A stretch of 27,404 nt of DNA from assembly GCA_964592475.1 (NCBI GenBank), contig CAZQEZ010000058.1, forward strand, positions 1-27,404. The letters run 5' to 3'. Source of the DNA: CAZQEZ01 sp964592475. Lineage in GTDB: Bacteria > Bacteroidota > Bacteroidia > Cytophagales > Cyclobacteriaceae. The notes beneath the pieces are model-generated. The model saw nothing but the letters and a program-made list of their open reading frames with translations. It did not search any database and was not told the DNA's origin. Positions 7,401 through 14,751 of this stretch are shown piece after piece; positions within the stretch are counted from its first letter, which is position 1; each line of letters begins with the position of its first letter. Made by a program: the position numbers and the translations under genes.

Positions 7401-10400
7401 AGTTGTTATAACTACCATAATAAAATTCTATATCAAGCACCGGCATTGTTTTACTCCACTGCCACAACCCGCGATTTACTTTGTATAAGCTGCGTACCTG
7501 AGCCAGGTAGCTACTCATCTTCCAGCCATGCTGATGATGACGGTGCTTACTCAAAAAATTGGTTGTCCAGTTCAGTTTGGCAAAATCATCCAACGAAGCA
7601 TCATAAAGAGTAGCTACCATTTCCGCCATAGCATTCTCTCCGCTTTTGTTGGTCACCGTTAGCTTCCATTCTTCATCCTGTCCAGGTAGCAGCTTATCGC
7701 GAAAAGTGGTAAATTTAAGATCCAACTGTTTTTGCACATGAGGTACTTCTATTTCCTGCAGCTGATTAAATGCATGCCCTTTGGCTACCTGCACCAACTG
7801 TATTGCAAAACCGCCCTGGTATTCATGTCGTACCGGCACAGATATTTTTTGCCAGCCTTCGCCATGCAGCCATTTACTTTGCAGTACTTCATTGTTAAGC
7901 AGTAGCTCGTAACGTACCGGATTGTCAATTGCCAGGGGATGAAACCAAAACTCCACCTTTTCTCCTGGCAACGCTTTGGTTTGCCGCGCCTGGAACCAGT
8001 CTTCTACTTTTTGAAGTTTTTCCGGTTCTTCTGATATTATCTGTACCACCCTTTCCAACCAGGCGGTATCTTGCTCGGTAAGGGCTTTTATTTTAATTTT
8101 ATAATAGCCGGGTTTCGCCGTTACGTTAGGAATTTTATTATCTTTTGTTAATTGTGTCGAAGCAATTTTTTTGCCTTCCGGCCAATGTTCGGGTTCATTT
8201 TCTTGTTGGTACACCCGGTGAGGAAACATTTGACGAAAGTCTTTTTTATTGACTAAAAAGGTATCGGGCGCATCCCAATGCCGGCAGAAGAGTAATTGCT
8301 TTGGAGCCTGCAGTTTTATCATTTCAAAATGAATGTTAGCCTCCACCGGTTTCCCGTTCAGGTTGGTAGCCGAAATTTTGCTACTCTTTAATTCTTCCAT
8401 GCTCATTTGGGAGGTAATCTCAGCTTTTACCAATAGTGGTGAATTACTGATGCGCAGTTCGAATTCATCGCTGCGGGTTTCGCCGTTGGTATCGGTTACA
8501 TCGGCAGTGATGGTATAAATAAAAATTTGTGATTTATCGTTGATATCCTGATCATTAGAAAAAAATGTGATTTCAAACTCACCCTGTTGGTTGGTTTCCA
8601 CCTGGCCAAAACTTACCTGCTTTTCGGTGGCTTGGTTGCCATACCACCAGTACCAGCGAGATTGCTCTCGGCGCACCACGCGGTAGCTTACCAAGGCATT
8701 GTCAATCGGGTAACCGGCAAAGGCTATGGCTTCTCCGCTCACTTTCACTGAGTCATTGAACCCAAAACTTTGCTCAGGTTCTTTAAACTTCACTTCAAAA
8801 GTGGGTCGCTTATATTCTTCTACTTTGATAGATTGGCGACCATGATTGGCCTGTAGTGTAAAATTACCATTGAGCAAACCAGTAGGAATAGTAAATGAGC
8901 CCTTAAAGGTACCGTATTGGTTGCTATGCATTTTCAATTGCTGCAGTTCTTGCCGATTGGGGTCGTATAAGGTTATTGTTTCCGATTTATTTTCTACCGG
9001 TTTGCAATCATCTTCTGTGCAGTCGAGGGTTAATCCCTTGAAGTAAACCACCTGGCCCGGGCGGTATATGGCTCTGTCTGTAAATAGAATGGTGCGTAGT
9101 TTGGCTCTGCTATAATCTTTGATTTGGTTGTTATAATTGGAGCCGGTAATTAGTGTATCATCATCGTTTACCACCATCACATGCTGGTAATACTCATCTT
9201 TTATAAGTTGAGCGGTTCCCTGCTGGTTGGTTGATAGTTTTTCTTTTATTTCCAATTTGTATTTTCGTTTTTTATAATCGTATTGCTGCCCGTATAACAT
9301 CAGCTTTGCCTTCGATACAGGATGCCCGCTGTAGGCATTAGTCACTAAAAATTCTGCCTCTGCGTTGGGTGAACTTTTGGAAATCAGGAACAAATCAGTC
9401 ACGTTAAAGAGGGTCATCTGCAGGTTGGAAGTATCCCCAAACTTAGCATTATCAGAAATCAATAAACCGTAAAATCCTTTTTCCAGACCTTCAACCGGCA
9501 CTTCAACCCCATGCATCCGGTAATCCTTGTAAACCGGCACTTCTTGAGTCCATGATTTTACTAAGGGCTTTTTAGCAAAAAAATCTTTATCCTGTCGGTA
9601 ACCATCTTTCAGCATAAAATCCTCGGTGCTAATCCGATAAAGTTTCAGGTATGCAGACTGAATATTTTTGTAATCTAGCTTTATCAAAAAGGGTTTTTGA
9701 CTGCTTACCTGAGCCTTGGCCTGTATAGAAATAGCAGGCTCTTCTATTTTTTCAATCAAATTCCGGGCATATCGTAAGGCTTGTGAGTCCGGAAAATCTG
9801 AGCTTATTTCCTTGCTTAACTTCATGGATTTTAGCCAATAATTTACTGTGCTACCATTTTCCATTTGGTAATAATGGTAAGCCAATTTGTAAAGCACTTC
9901 CGCTTTTATTTCATGGTCAGTCGTTGTTTCAGCCAGTTTTTGCAGTGCCTTTTTCAGCAAAAAATCTTTCTGCGGATGGGTGCTGTTTTCGTGCACAAAT
10001 TGCAGGCGTTTCATGTCCAGGTGAGTAATTACCTGTTGGTTATTTTCCCTTAAATGAAACCGGGTAAGTTCCTGATAAAGTTGGATCGCCTGATAATTCA
10101 GGTTGATGGTATCTTCCGATTGGATCTTTACTTGTACAAATGAATCAGCTAAGTTGAAAAACTCAGGTTCGGTGAGCAGAAAAGGATGCATGGGTTGGGT
10201 AAGACCGGCTTCGCTATTCTTAAAAATATTAAGTGCACGCTCAGCCAGCAGGTCGTATAGTGTTGGCAGCAGATTGAGATGGCTGGTACTTTTCAGCACT
10301 TCCTTATACTTTTTACTGGTGATATTTTGCAGTTTACCGGCTGGCTGCAACGATTGCTGATAATGCTCTACAGCCTGATTTACCAATCGTTGGGCGGTCC

Positions 10401-10824
10401 AGGTGGTTACGTCCTGGCTATCCGGTTTGGCCAGGTTGGTGCGGTTGAGGATGCGCCAGCGGTCGTTCTGGTAATATTGCCAATAAATTTGTCCCAGCAG
10501 CGAATGGGCAATTTGTTGCACCGGTGGTTCCAGTTTTGGCAGATCTTTTTTGAGCAAGTCTATAACTAGCTGCAATGCCTCCGGCTCATAGTAGCAACGA
10601 CTGATCAGGCGGTCGTTGATCACCTTGATTTGCATGATTTTGTTTTGTTCTTGCAAAGCCCTGGTAAAAATAGTATCGTAAACTTCAGCCGCCGAGCGGG
10701 GAAGTCCCTGTTCGATGAAAGATTCTGCTTTCTGAAATTGCTGCTGGTACCATTTATCCGATTGGGATTGTCGGCCAGAGTAATTTAGTATTAGTGTGAT
10801 TAGTGAAAACATAAACATTTTCAT
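4459..10824 (-). CDS. Alpha-2-macroglobulin family protein with CarboxypepD_reg/SusC-like insert
   Basis: A 2121-residue exported protein. The N-terminus (LITLILNYSG) looks like a signal peptide without a lipobox Cys. Residues ~30-380 are helical, TPR-like. MG2-type macroglobulin domains start near 585 (RAIYRPGQ). The A2M core is marked by NFSETAFFYPHL and PEALTRWKMMGFAHTKD near 1340-1380, and the thioester motif FPYECSEQ has Cys1573 and Gln1576. A long alpha-toroid and a C-terminal MG10-like domain follow. The family traps proteases with a reactive thioester in the periplasm or envelope. Residues ~1188-1265 form a CarboxypepD_reg-like beta-sandwich (LKGRVIDAENGDELPGVNI), followed by SusC-like DEIVVEGYAEKK (VVEGY at 1270-1274) and LQGRVAG (1308-1314). 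Only the C-x-E-Q core supports thioester activity. The common neighbour pbpC is absent. Confidence 0.9.
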   Translation of the reverse strand: MKMFMFSLITLILNYSGRQSQSDKWYQQQFQKAESFIEQGLPRSAAEVYDTIFTRALQEQNKIMQIKVINDRLISRCYYEPEALQLVIDLLKKDLPKLEPPVQQIAHSLLGQIYWQYYQNDRWRILNRTNLAKPDSQDVTTWTAQRLVNQAVEHYQQSLQPAGKLQNITSKKYKEVLKSTSHLNLLPTLYDLLAERALNIFKNSEAGLTQPMHPFLLTEPEFFNLADSFVQVKIQSEDTINLNYQAIQLYQELTRFHLRENNQQVITHLDMKRLQFVHENSTHPQKDFLLKKALQKLAETTTDHEIKAEVLYKLAYHYYQMENGSTVNYWLKSMKLSKEISSDFPDSQALRYARNLIEKIEEPAISIQAKAQVSSQKPFLIKLDYKNIQSAYLKLYRISTEDFMLKDGYRQDKDFFAKKPLVKSWTQEVPVYKDYRMHGVEVPVEGLEKGFYGLLISDNAKFGDTSNLQMTLFNVTDLFLISKSSPNAEAEFLVTNAYSGHPVSKAKLMLYGQQYDYKKRKYKLEIKEKLSTNQQGTAQLIKDEYYQHVMVVNDDDTLITGSNYNNQIKDYSRAKLRTILFTDRAIYRPGQVVYFKGLTLDCTEDDCKPVENKSETITLYDPNRQELQQLKMHSNQYGTFKGSFTIPTGLLNGNFTLQANHGRQSIKVEEYKRPTFEVKFKEPEQSFGFNDSVKVSGEAIAFAGYPIDNALVSYRVVRREQSRWYWWYGNQATEKQVSFGQVETNQQGEFEITFFSNDQDINDKSQIFIYTITADVTDTNGETRSDEFELRISNSPLLVKAEITSQMSMEELKSSKISATNLNGKPVEANIHFEMIKLQAPKQLLFCRHWDAPDTFLVNKKDFRQMFPHRVYQQENEPEHWPEGKKIASTQLTKDNKIPNVTAKPGYYKIKIKALTEQDTAWLERVVQIISEEPEKLQKVEDWFQARQTKALPGEKVEFWFHPLAIDNPVRYELLLNNEVLQSKWLHGEGWQKISVPVRHEYQGGFAIQLVQVAKGHAFNQLQEIEVPHVQKQLDLKFTTFRDKLLPGQDEEWKLTVTNKSGENAMAEMVATLYDASLDDFAKLNWTTNFLSKHRHHQHGWKMSSYLAQVRSLYKVNRGLWQWSKTMPVLDIEFYYGSYNNYYHRYRRDISEKIRRKREALLDSVINHNEKLLQQLEEGTAKLLSGNGILKGRVIDAENGDELPGVNIHIPSTNISTVTDLNGEFKLTEIPTGIQLVVSAVGYETQIITAKRKFVDIKLKISLEELDEIVVEGYAEKKRSDITGAIDEVVFEEADDEGFSSADKEVSLQGRVAGGNVTGNFPAPVEPTPLLEPTPLQNVAPRTNFSETAFFYPHLTTNAKGEIKINFTIPEALTRWKMMGFAHTKDFKTGTISNELITQKDVSVMVNAPRFLREDDTLELAAKVNNLTENKLQGEIELQLFDALNEKPISEMLLQDEATQSFELDSKASKGLRWQIVVPNDVQAVKYRVLARAGKHTDGEEAVLPVLKNSKLVTESLPFMVKGGKQQDYRFDKMLNQQSTTLKNHAYTIEYTANPVWYAVQAMPYLMEFPYECSEQLFSRFFANTMATALMNTNPKIQTVFQQWQSQGSQALLSNLEKNQQLKETLLQETPWVLEAQDEAESKRRLALFFDLNQMKNELTSAFAKLRNKQTSNGGFAWFDGMPDNRYITQYIVSGLSRLRQENLLQTNRQEVEKMLEKAHRYLDQRILEDFERLLRLAKEDKAFDINDDHLNLIQIHYLYSKSLYAETNLNDEEQKAYDYFRRQAKTYWLSKGEYAQAMLAIVMHRAGETTTANKIVRSLKNRATFDDDLGMYWAENNRGYFWYQAPIETHAMLIEAFHEVAKDTAAVEEMKIWLLRNKQTSDWETTKATTQAIFALLNRGVDLINENKAPTIELNGKPLQQLKEISAEAGTGYVKTTFTSHEIKPEMGNISVTNPNQGIMWGAAYWQYFEQLDKVTGANTDLQIGKKLFIKKQTEREPELQEISANSPIEVGDEVVVRVIIRADRDYEYVHLKDMRASGFEPMSTNSGYRYQDGLGYYESVKDASINFFMDYLRKGNYVFEYSLRAVHNGDFSNGITTMQCMYAPEFGAHSEGVRVTIGN
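6821..6856. repeat. Imperfect 18-bp tandem duplication in the A2M gene
   Basis: Two adjacent 18-base units (6821-6838 and 6839-6856) agree at 15 of 18 positions, beginning GGTGTTGGTTCAA. On the coding strand they encode the EPTPL-type repeats of a proline-rich linker. The repeat lies at the 3' edge of the low-GC insert described for this gene. Confidence 0.7.
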
Positions 10825-10834
10825 ACTTATTTAT

Positions 10835-11104
10835 TTATTTTAAAACTGCCTGATGAAAAATACTAATTCTATAGTTTAAAACGAGAGGAACATCAACAAT
10901 TGTGCCTCCGGTATCCAATTTAGTTTTATTATGAGCAAAATTTGCTTCAAAGTACAATTGATTATTTTGCATGAAATAAGAAATAGTTAATAGATTATTC
11001 CCTACTTCAAAAAATGTGATCAGCCGGCAACCCAATATTTGGGCCTGTAGTTGAATGCTATTCATTTCATCTATGCCAAAGCAAATTAAAAATGCAAGCT
11101 TCAT
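10835..11104 (-). CDS. Small hypothetical protein, possibly debris
   Basis: An 89-residue frame that ends 10 bases before the A2M start. Its ATG overlaps the terminal TGA of the sulfatase pseudogene in an ATGA junction, which suggests it was once translated in the same operon. The first ~12 residues (KLAFLICFGI) are hydrophobic but then break, so a signal peptide is doubtful. The second half, with YFMQNNQLYFEANF and DVPLVLNYRISIF, looks like beta strands. I recognise no family. Low GC and decayed surroundings make it possible that it is a remnant; the intact frame and short spacing to the A2M gene favour expression. Confidence 0.35.
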   Translation of the reverse strand: MKLAFLICFGIDEMNSIQLQAQILGCRLITFFEVGNNLLTISYFMQNNQLYFEANFAHNKTKLDTGGTIVDVPLVLNYRISIFHQAVLK

Positions 11105-11708
11105 TTTGATATCATTTCCTTTATATCCTGTAATAGCTTTTCAAATTTATCTACAATCTCTGATTGCTGTGCATAAATATTTTTACTTTCATATTATCCT
11201 TTGCAATGTCGTAGAGCTATCCAGCAGGTAAAGTATTGTTATGTTCAATGCGCATAGGATCAGTAAACCCGCCACTTCCAAGGCCGTCAATCAATTTCCA
11301 TTCTCCATCACGAATGGCAAACATACCATCCAGGCTATGAGGAATTACCGGAGGTCTATTAACAATTGAAATTTTCAGTAGGTACCCATGGGTGTATGTG
11401 GAGTCGTGAGTGGAAAATAAAGAAAAAGCGGCTGTTCAACTTTTAGTTGCTTATTTGCCAGGGGAGTCCATATGTGGAGTGGGTATTTTTGAGTTGGAGT
11501 TATAAACTTTTACATCGGCCCAGCCTAAATCATCTGCTAATATATAAATGATATTGGGTTTCTCCGCTGGCTTTTTATTTTCACAAGAAAATAAATGACT
11601 GATGAAAACTAAATACAATAGCTTTTTCGATGTTGAATAGTTATATTTGCATCTAAATTCTGGAATTTTTAGTATTAACAAAAAGTTTTCTTGCTTTTTT
11701 TTAAACAA
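11101..11708 (-). pseudogene. Sulfatase lipoprotein pseudogene
   Basis: Pieces of one arylsulfatase-type gene are recognisable in order on the minus strand. First come a signal with lipobox LFSC and KPNIIYILADDLGWADV, then SKIPTPHMDS near 11470. An internal deletion then removes the region with the C-x-P-S-R modification site and joins directly to QPLFLYFPLTTPHTP. An extra base after PHTP shifts the frame (the expected PHTPWVPTE is split near 11390). A second deletion leads to IPHSLDGMFAIRDGEWKLID and GSGGFTDPMRIE. A TAG replaces the expected Gln codon after PAG (about 11221), and one more frameshift precedes NIYAQQSEIVDKFEKLLQD and the final TGA at 11101-11103. The first ~20 codons from 11708 overlap the hairpin at 11680-11724 and are probably not coding. 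It cannot make an active sulfatase. Confidence 0.85.
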
Positions 11709-11724
11709 AGCAAGAAAACTTTTT
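11680..11724. terminator. Perfect 18-bp hairpin, possible bidirectional terminator
   Basis: The left arm 11680-11697 and right arm 11707-11724 are exact inverse complements around a 9-base loop. The core reads AAAAAGTTTTCTTGC on the left arm. Each arm ends in T residues on its own strand, so either direction of transcription would produce a stem followed by U residues. It lies between the sulfatase pseudogene (minus) and the desaturase gene (plus), upstream of both, which is an odd place for a terminator. Confidence 0.55.
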
Positions 11725-11785
11725 CTTTTCCAATTTTTAATAATAATTTTATAAAATATTTAGAATTTACCAAAATTGAGATACC

Positions 11786-12880
11786 ATGAGACCTGTACCG
11801 GTAATCACTGACCCTACATTCGATAAGCAAAAGAAATATAATTTCATTGATAAAATGTGGCTTGGTATGTTACGAGACGAAAGAGATTTGCCTTTTGTTT
11901 ACCTTACCATAAAAATCACCTTTATCATGATGGCTGTAGGGGTAGCTTTATATTTTCCAATGCCATGGTACGCCTGGTGGTCACTGGCACTTGCTTATTT
12001 CGTTTTCAACAATTTCGTTTTCAAAGGTCCTTTTGGGTTGATGTTACATTGCACCAGTCATCGTAAATGGTTTAAAAAGGAATATGAAGCTTTGAATCAC
12101 TATCTACCCTGGATAGTAGGGCCATTTTTTGGTCAAACACCTTTAACGTATGCCAGTCATCACCTGGGTATGCACCATGTAGAAAATAACCTGGAAGACG
12201 ATGAAAGTACTACCATGTATTACCAGCGAGATAGTTTCAAAGATTTTATGAAATACTTTGGCAGGTTTTTTTTCAAAGGCATTACTTCATTAATGCAATA
12301 TTTTACTTTACGTAAATTACCTAAAATGAAGCGACGGGTTGTCCGAGGTGAATTGCTTTTTTATGCTATGTGTATCGGACTTAGTTTCATCAGCTGGCAA
12401 GCTACCCTTTGGGTATTCATTTTACCGTTTTTCATTTCCCGATTTATCATGATGGTAGGAAATTTTGCTCAACATTCATTTGTTGATTTCGATGATCCTG
12501 GTAATAATTTCAAAAATAGCATCAACTGCATAAATACTCCTTATAATAAAAAATGCTGGAACGATGGCTATCACATTGATCATCACATTAGGCCTGCCAT
12601 GCACTGGACTGAATATCCTATTCACTTCCAGGAAAATCTGGAGGATTTTCGTAAAAATAAAGCGTTGGTTTTTGAAGAGCTTGACTTTTTGAAAGTATGG
12701 CTATATTTAATGAAAAAACGATATGATAAATTGGCCGACCACCTGGTTAATATTAATGGAGAGTTTAAATCTGACGAAGAAGCCATTGCTCTGATGAAAT
12801 CCCGAACTGCTAAAATGCCAAAACGTGGCATTACTATGAAGAATTTCCAGAATAGTGGCAAATCTGCTGCCGTAGCTTAA
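11786..12880 (+). CDS. Fatty acid desaturase, membrane di-iron type
   Basis: A 364-residue membrane protein with the histidine boxes of the membrane-bound fatty acid desaturase/hydroxylase superfamily: HCTSH (88-92), HHLGMHH (125-131) and HIDHH (263-267). These hold the di-iron centre that introduces a double bond into acyl chains. Hydrophobic segments lie near residues 40-75, 95-115, 185-230. The spacing and the soluble C-terminal ~90 residues are normal for Bacteroidota members. It is monocistronic: a strong hairpin precedes it and an intrinsic terminator follows within 60 bases. Substrate and position of the double bond cannot be read from the sequence; an acyl-lipid or carotenoid-type substrate is also possible. 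Start: the ATG at 11786, with AT-rich leader. Confidence 0.9.
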   Translation: MRPVPVITDPTFDKQKKYNFIDKMWLGMLRDERDLPFVYLTIKITFIMMAVGVALYFPMPWYAWWSLALAYFVFNNFVFKGPFGLMLHCTSHRKWFKKEYEALNHYLPWIVGPFFGQTPLTYASHHLGMHHVENNLEDDESTTMYYQRDSFKDFMKYFGRFFFKGITSLMQYFTLRKLPKMKRRVVRGELLFYAMCIGLSFISWQATLWVFILPFFISRFIMMVGNFAQHSFVDFDDPGNNFKNSINCINTPYNKKCWNDGYHIDHHIRPAMHWTEYPIHFQENLEDFRKNKALVFEELDFLKVWLYLMKKRYDKLADHLVNINGEFKSDEEAIALMKSRTAKMPKRGITMKNFQNSGKSAAVA

Positions 12881-12899
12881 TAGGTTCAAAAATTTATAT

Positions 12900-12936
12900 A
12901 AATCACACAGGAGCAATTTTTCTGTGTGATTTTTTT
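12900..12936 (+). terminator. Rho-independent terminator after the desaturase
   Basis: The arms AAATCACACAG (12900-12910) and CTGTGTGATTT (12922-12932) pair perfectly over an 11-base loop and run into a T tract to 12936. Confidence 0.85.
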
Positions 12937-12976
12937 ATGATGCTATCAGCCATTTTTATACTTGTACATTAATTTT

Positions 12977-12984
12977 TAATTTTG
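12977..12984 (+). promoter_or_regulatory. Possible metF promoter, -7 box
   Basis: TAATTTTG fits TAnnTTTG and lies 23 bases before the metF ATG. A TTG at 12962-12964 is only 12 bases upstream, too close for the usual -33 element, so the call is tentative. Confidence 0.35.
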
Positions 12985-13007
12985 AAAAATTACAAAAATC
13001 TAATTAG

Positions 13008-13901
13008 ATGATTAAAGAAATTTTTGCTAAACAAGATAAAACTTTTTCTTTTGAATTTTTTCCACCAAAAAACTATCAATCAACACTTGAATTGGGTGTA
13101 AACATAGGAAAACTTGTAAGACTGGAGCCAACATTTGTTTCGGTTACTTATGGTGCCGGAGGTTCCAACCAGGATGCTTCTTTTGACCTGTGCGATTATA
13201 TGCAAAACAAAATTGGTTGGCTTTGTATGGCTCATTACACTTGTGTGAATGCCAGTAGAAAAAAAATTGAAGCCGACCTAGATCACTTATATGATATTGG
13301 TATTCGCAATTTGATGCTACTCCGTGGCGATGCGCCTAAAGGCCAGGAAGAATATTTTAATGCAAGAAGTGAGTTTAAACATGCCAATGAACTGGTAGCC
13401 ATCGCCAAAGCCCAGGACCGCTTTTGTATAGGAGTAGCAGGCTATCCTGAATCGCATGTTGAATCAACTGATCATCAATCAGATATATTTTACCTAAAGC
13501 AAAAAGTTGCTGCCGGAGGTGATTTTGTGGTCACTCAAATGTTTTTTGATAATGAATATTATTTCGATTTTGTGAAAAGAGCGCGTGAAGCAGGAATTAC
13601 TCAGCGTATTATTCCCGGTATTATCCCAATTACTAATTACAAGCAAGTCAAAAAATTTTCGCAAATAGGCGGATCTATAATACCTGAATGGATAAGTGAA
13701 AAACTTGAGCCATATCAAAACGATAAGAAAAAAAGCTATCAATTGGGTGTAGAAATAGCAGTAGCCCAAAGTGAAGAATTGCTAAAAAATGAGGCTCCTG
13801 GTATTCATTTTTACACATTAAACAAAAGTGAAGCCACACTTGATATTTTTACTTCGATACCTAATGAACTGAAGCGAATTGCCAAACAGCCTGTAATGTA
13901 A
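13008..13901 (+). CDS. metF: Methylenetetrahydrofolate reductase
   Basis: A 297-residue protein of MetF length. It contains FSFEFFPPK near the N-terminus, the FAD/folate-site signature VSVTYGAGGSN, LRGDAPKG, GVAGYPESH and QMFFDNEYYFDFV, all in the order expected of the TIM-barrel flavoprotein. It reduces 5,10-methylene-THF to 5-methyl-THF, the methyl donor for methionine synthesis, in the cytoplasm. No methionine synthase gene is in the window. It heads a short operon: the next gene starts 10 bases after the stop. No riboswitch-like structure was seen in the ~70-base leader after the desaturase terminator. Confidence 0.96.
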   Translation: MIKEIFAKQDKTFSFEFFPPKNYQSTLELGVNIGKLVRLEPTFVSVTYGAGGSNQDASFDLCDYMQNKIGWLCMAHYTCVNASRKKIEADLDHLYDIGIRNLMLLRGDAPKGQEEYFNARSEFKHANELVAIAKAQDRFCIGVAGYPESHVESTDHQSDIFYLKQKVAAGGDFVVTQMFFDNEYYFDFVKRAREAGITQRIIPGIIPITNYKQVKKFSQIGGSIIPEWISEKLEPYQNDKKKSYQLGVEIAVAQSEELLKNEAPGIHFYTLNKSEATLDIFTSIPNELKRIAKQPVM

Positions 13902-13911
13902 AAAAACGCGA

Positions 13912-14334
13912 ATGAGAAAGATAATATTATTGATATTGTTTGTCGCTGCCATCCAGCTGGTTTCAGCTCAGGAAAATCTTTCGGCACAAGAAAAAATAGC
14001 GGTAAAATTAGCACAACAGCAATTAGAAGCATACAACAGCCGCAATATTATTGATTTTTTAAAACCTTTTAGCGATGATATTAAAGCCTACAATTATCCC
14101 GATCAGCTGCTATTTGAAGGTAAGGACAGCATGCGGGAAGTTTATGGTAAAATGTTTGCCAATTCACCCGATTTGCATTGCAAACTGGTAAACCGTATAG
14201 TAATGGGCAACACCGTTATAGACCAGGAAAAAGTGACTGGGGTAGCCGGAGCAGAAAATAAGACCATTGAAGCGCTGGCCATTTATACAATAGCCGATAA
14301 TAGAATTATAGAAGTACGATTTGTAAGTAAATAA
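13912..14334 (+). CDS. Secreted SnoaL-like / NTF2-fold protein
   Basis: A 140-residue protein with a clear signal peptide (RKIILLILFVAAIQLVSAQ, cleavage likely after SAQ). The mature ~120 residues start with a helix (KIAVKLAQQQLEAYNSRNI) followed by DFLKPFSDDIKAYNYP, DSMREVYGKMFA and beta strands ending VRFVSK, the alpha+beta cone layout of the NTF2/SnoaL superfamily. Family members include isomerases, hydratases and simple ligand-binding proteins, so a reaction cannot be assigned. The gene starts 10 bases after metF and is likely cotranscribed, although a periplasmic protein has no obvious link to folate metabolism. Confidence 0.75.
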   Translation: MRKIILLILFVAAIQLVSAQENLSAQEKIAVKLAQQQLEAYNSRNIIDFLKPFSDDIKAYNYPDQLLFEGKDSMREVYGKMFANSPDLHCKLVNRIVMGNTVIDQEKVTGVAGAENKTIEALAIYTIADNRIIEVRFVSK

Positions 14335-14360
14335 ATTTGAGACCTAATTTTTGAAATATA

Positions 14361-14678
14361 ATGAACTACAAAGAAATACAACCCAACGAGCTGCAAGAAA
14401 TCATTAGCAACCAAAGTAAGGATGATTATATACTGCTGGATGTACGCACACCCGATGAGTACGAAACAGAACGTATTCCCAATGCAGTTTTAATGAACTT
14501 TTACGAGCCTGATTTTAAAGATAAAATAGCAGAACTGGAGAAAGATAAAACCTATTACGTGATTTGCCGCAGTGGTAACCGTAGTGGCAAAGCATGCCAG
14601 ATGATGACCGAGATGGGCTTTCGGGATCCACAAAATATGGTAGGCGGCATGATGGCCTGGCAAGGCAATGTAGAATAG
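14361..14678 (+). CDS. Single-domain rhodanese-like protein
   Basis: A 105-residue protein forming one complete rhodanese domain: LLDVRTPDEYETERIPNA at residues ~25-42, the active-site loop CRSGNRS with Cys69, and GGMMAWQG near the end. The Cys carries a persulfide in sulfur transfer. The six-residue loop is the size of sulfurtransferases rather than of Cdc25-type phosphatases. No signal peptide is present, so it is cytoplasmic. It is the third gene of the metF operon, 26 bases after the previous stop. A role in sulfur relay is a family inference; the acceptor is unknown. Confidence 0.9.
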   Translation: MNYKEIQPNELQEIISNQSKDDYILLDVRTPDEYETERIPNAVLMNFYEPDFKDKIAELEKDKTYYVICRSGNRSGKACQMMTEMGFRDPQNMVGGMMAWQGNVE

Positions 14679-14751
14679 ATTATTTCCAGGATGCCAAAAA
14701 ACCTGCAATTTCGGTTCTTTATATGGGCAATTTTTATGAATTGAAACTTTC

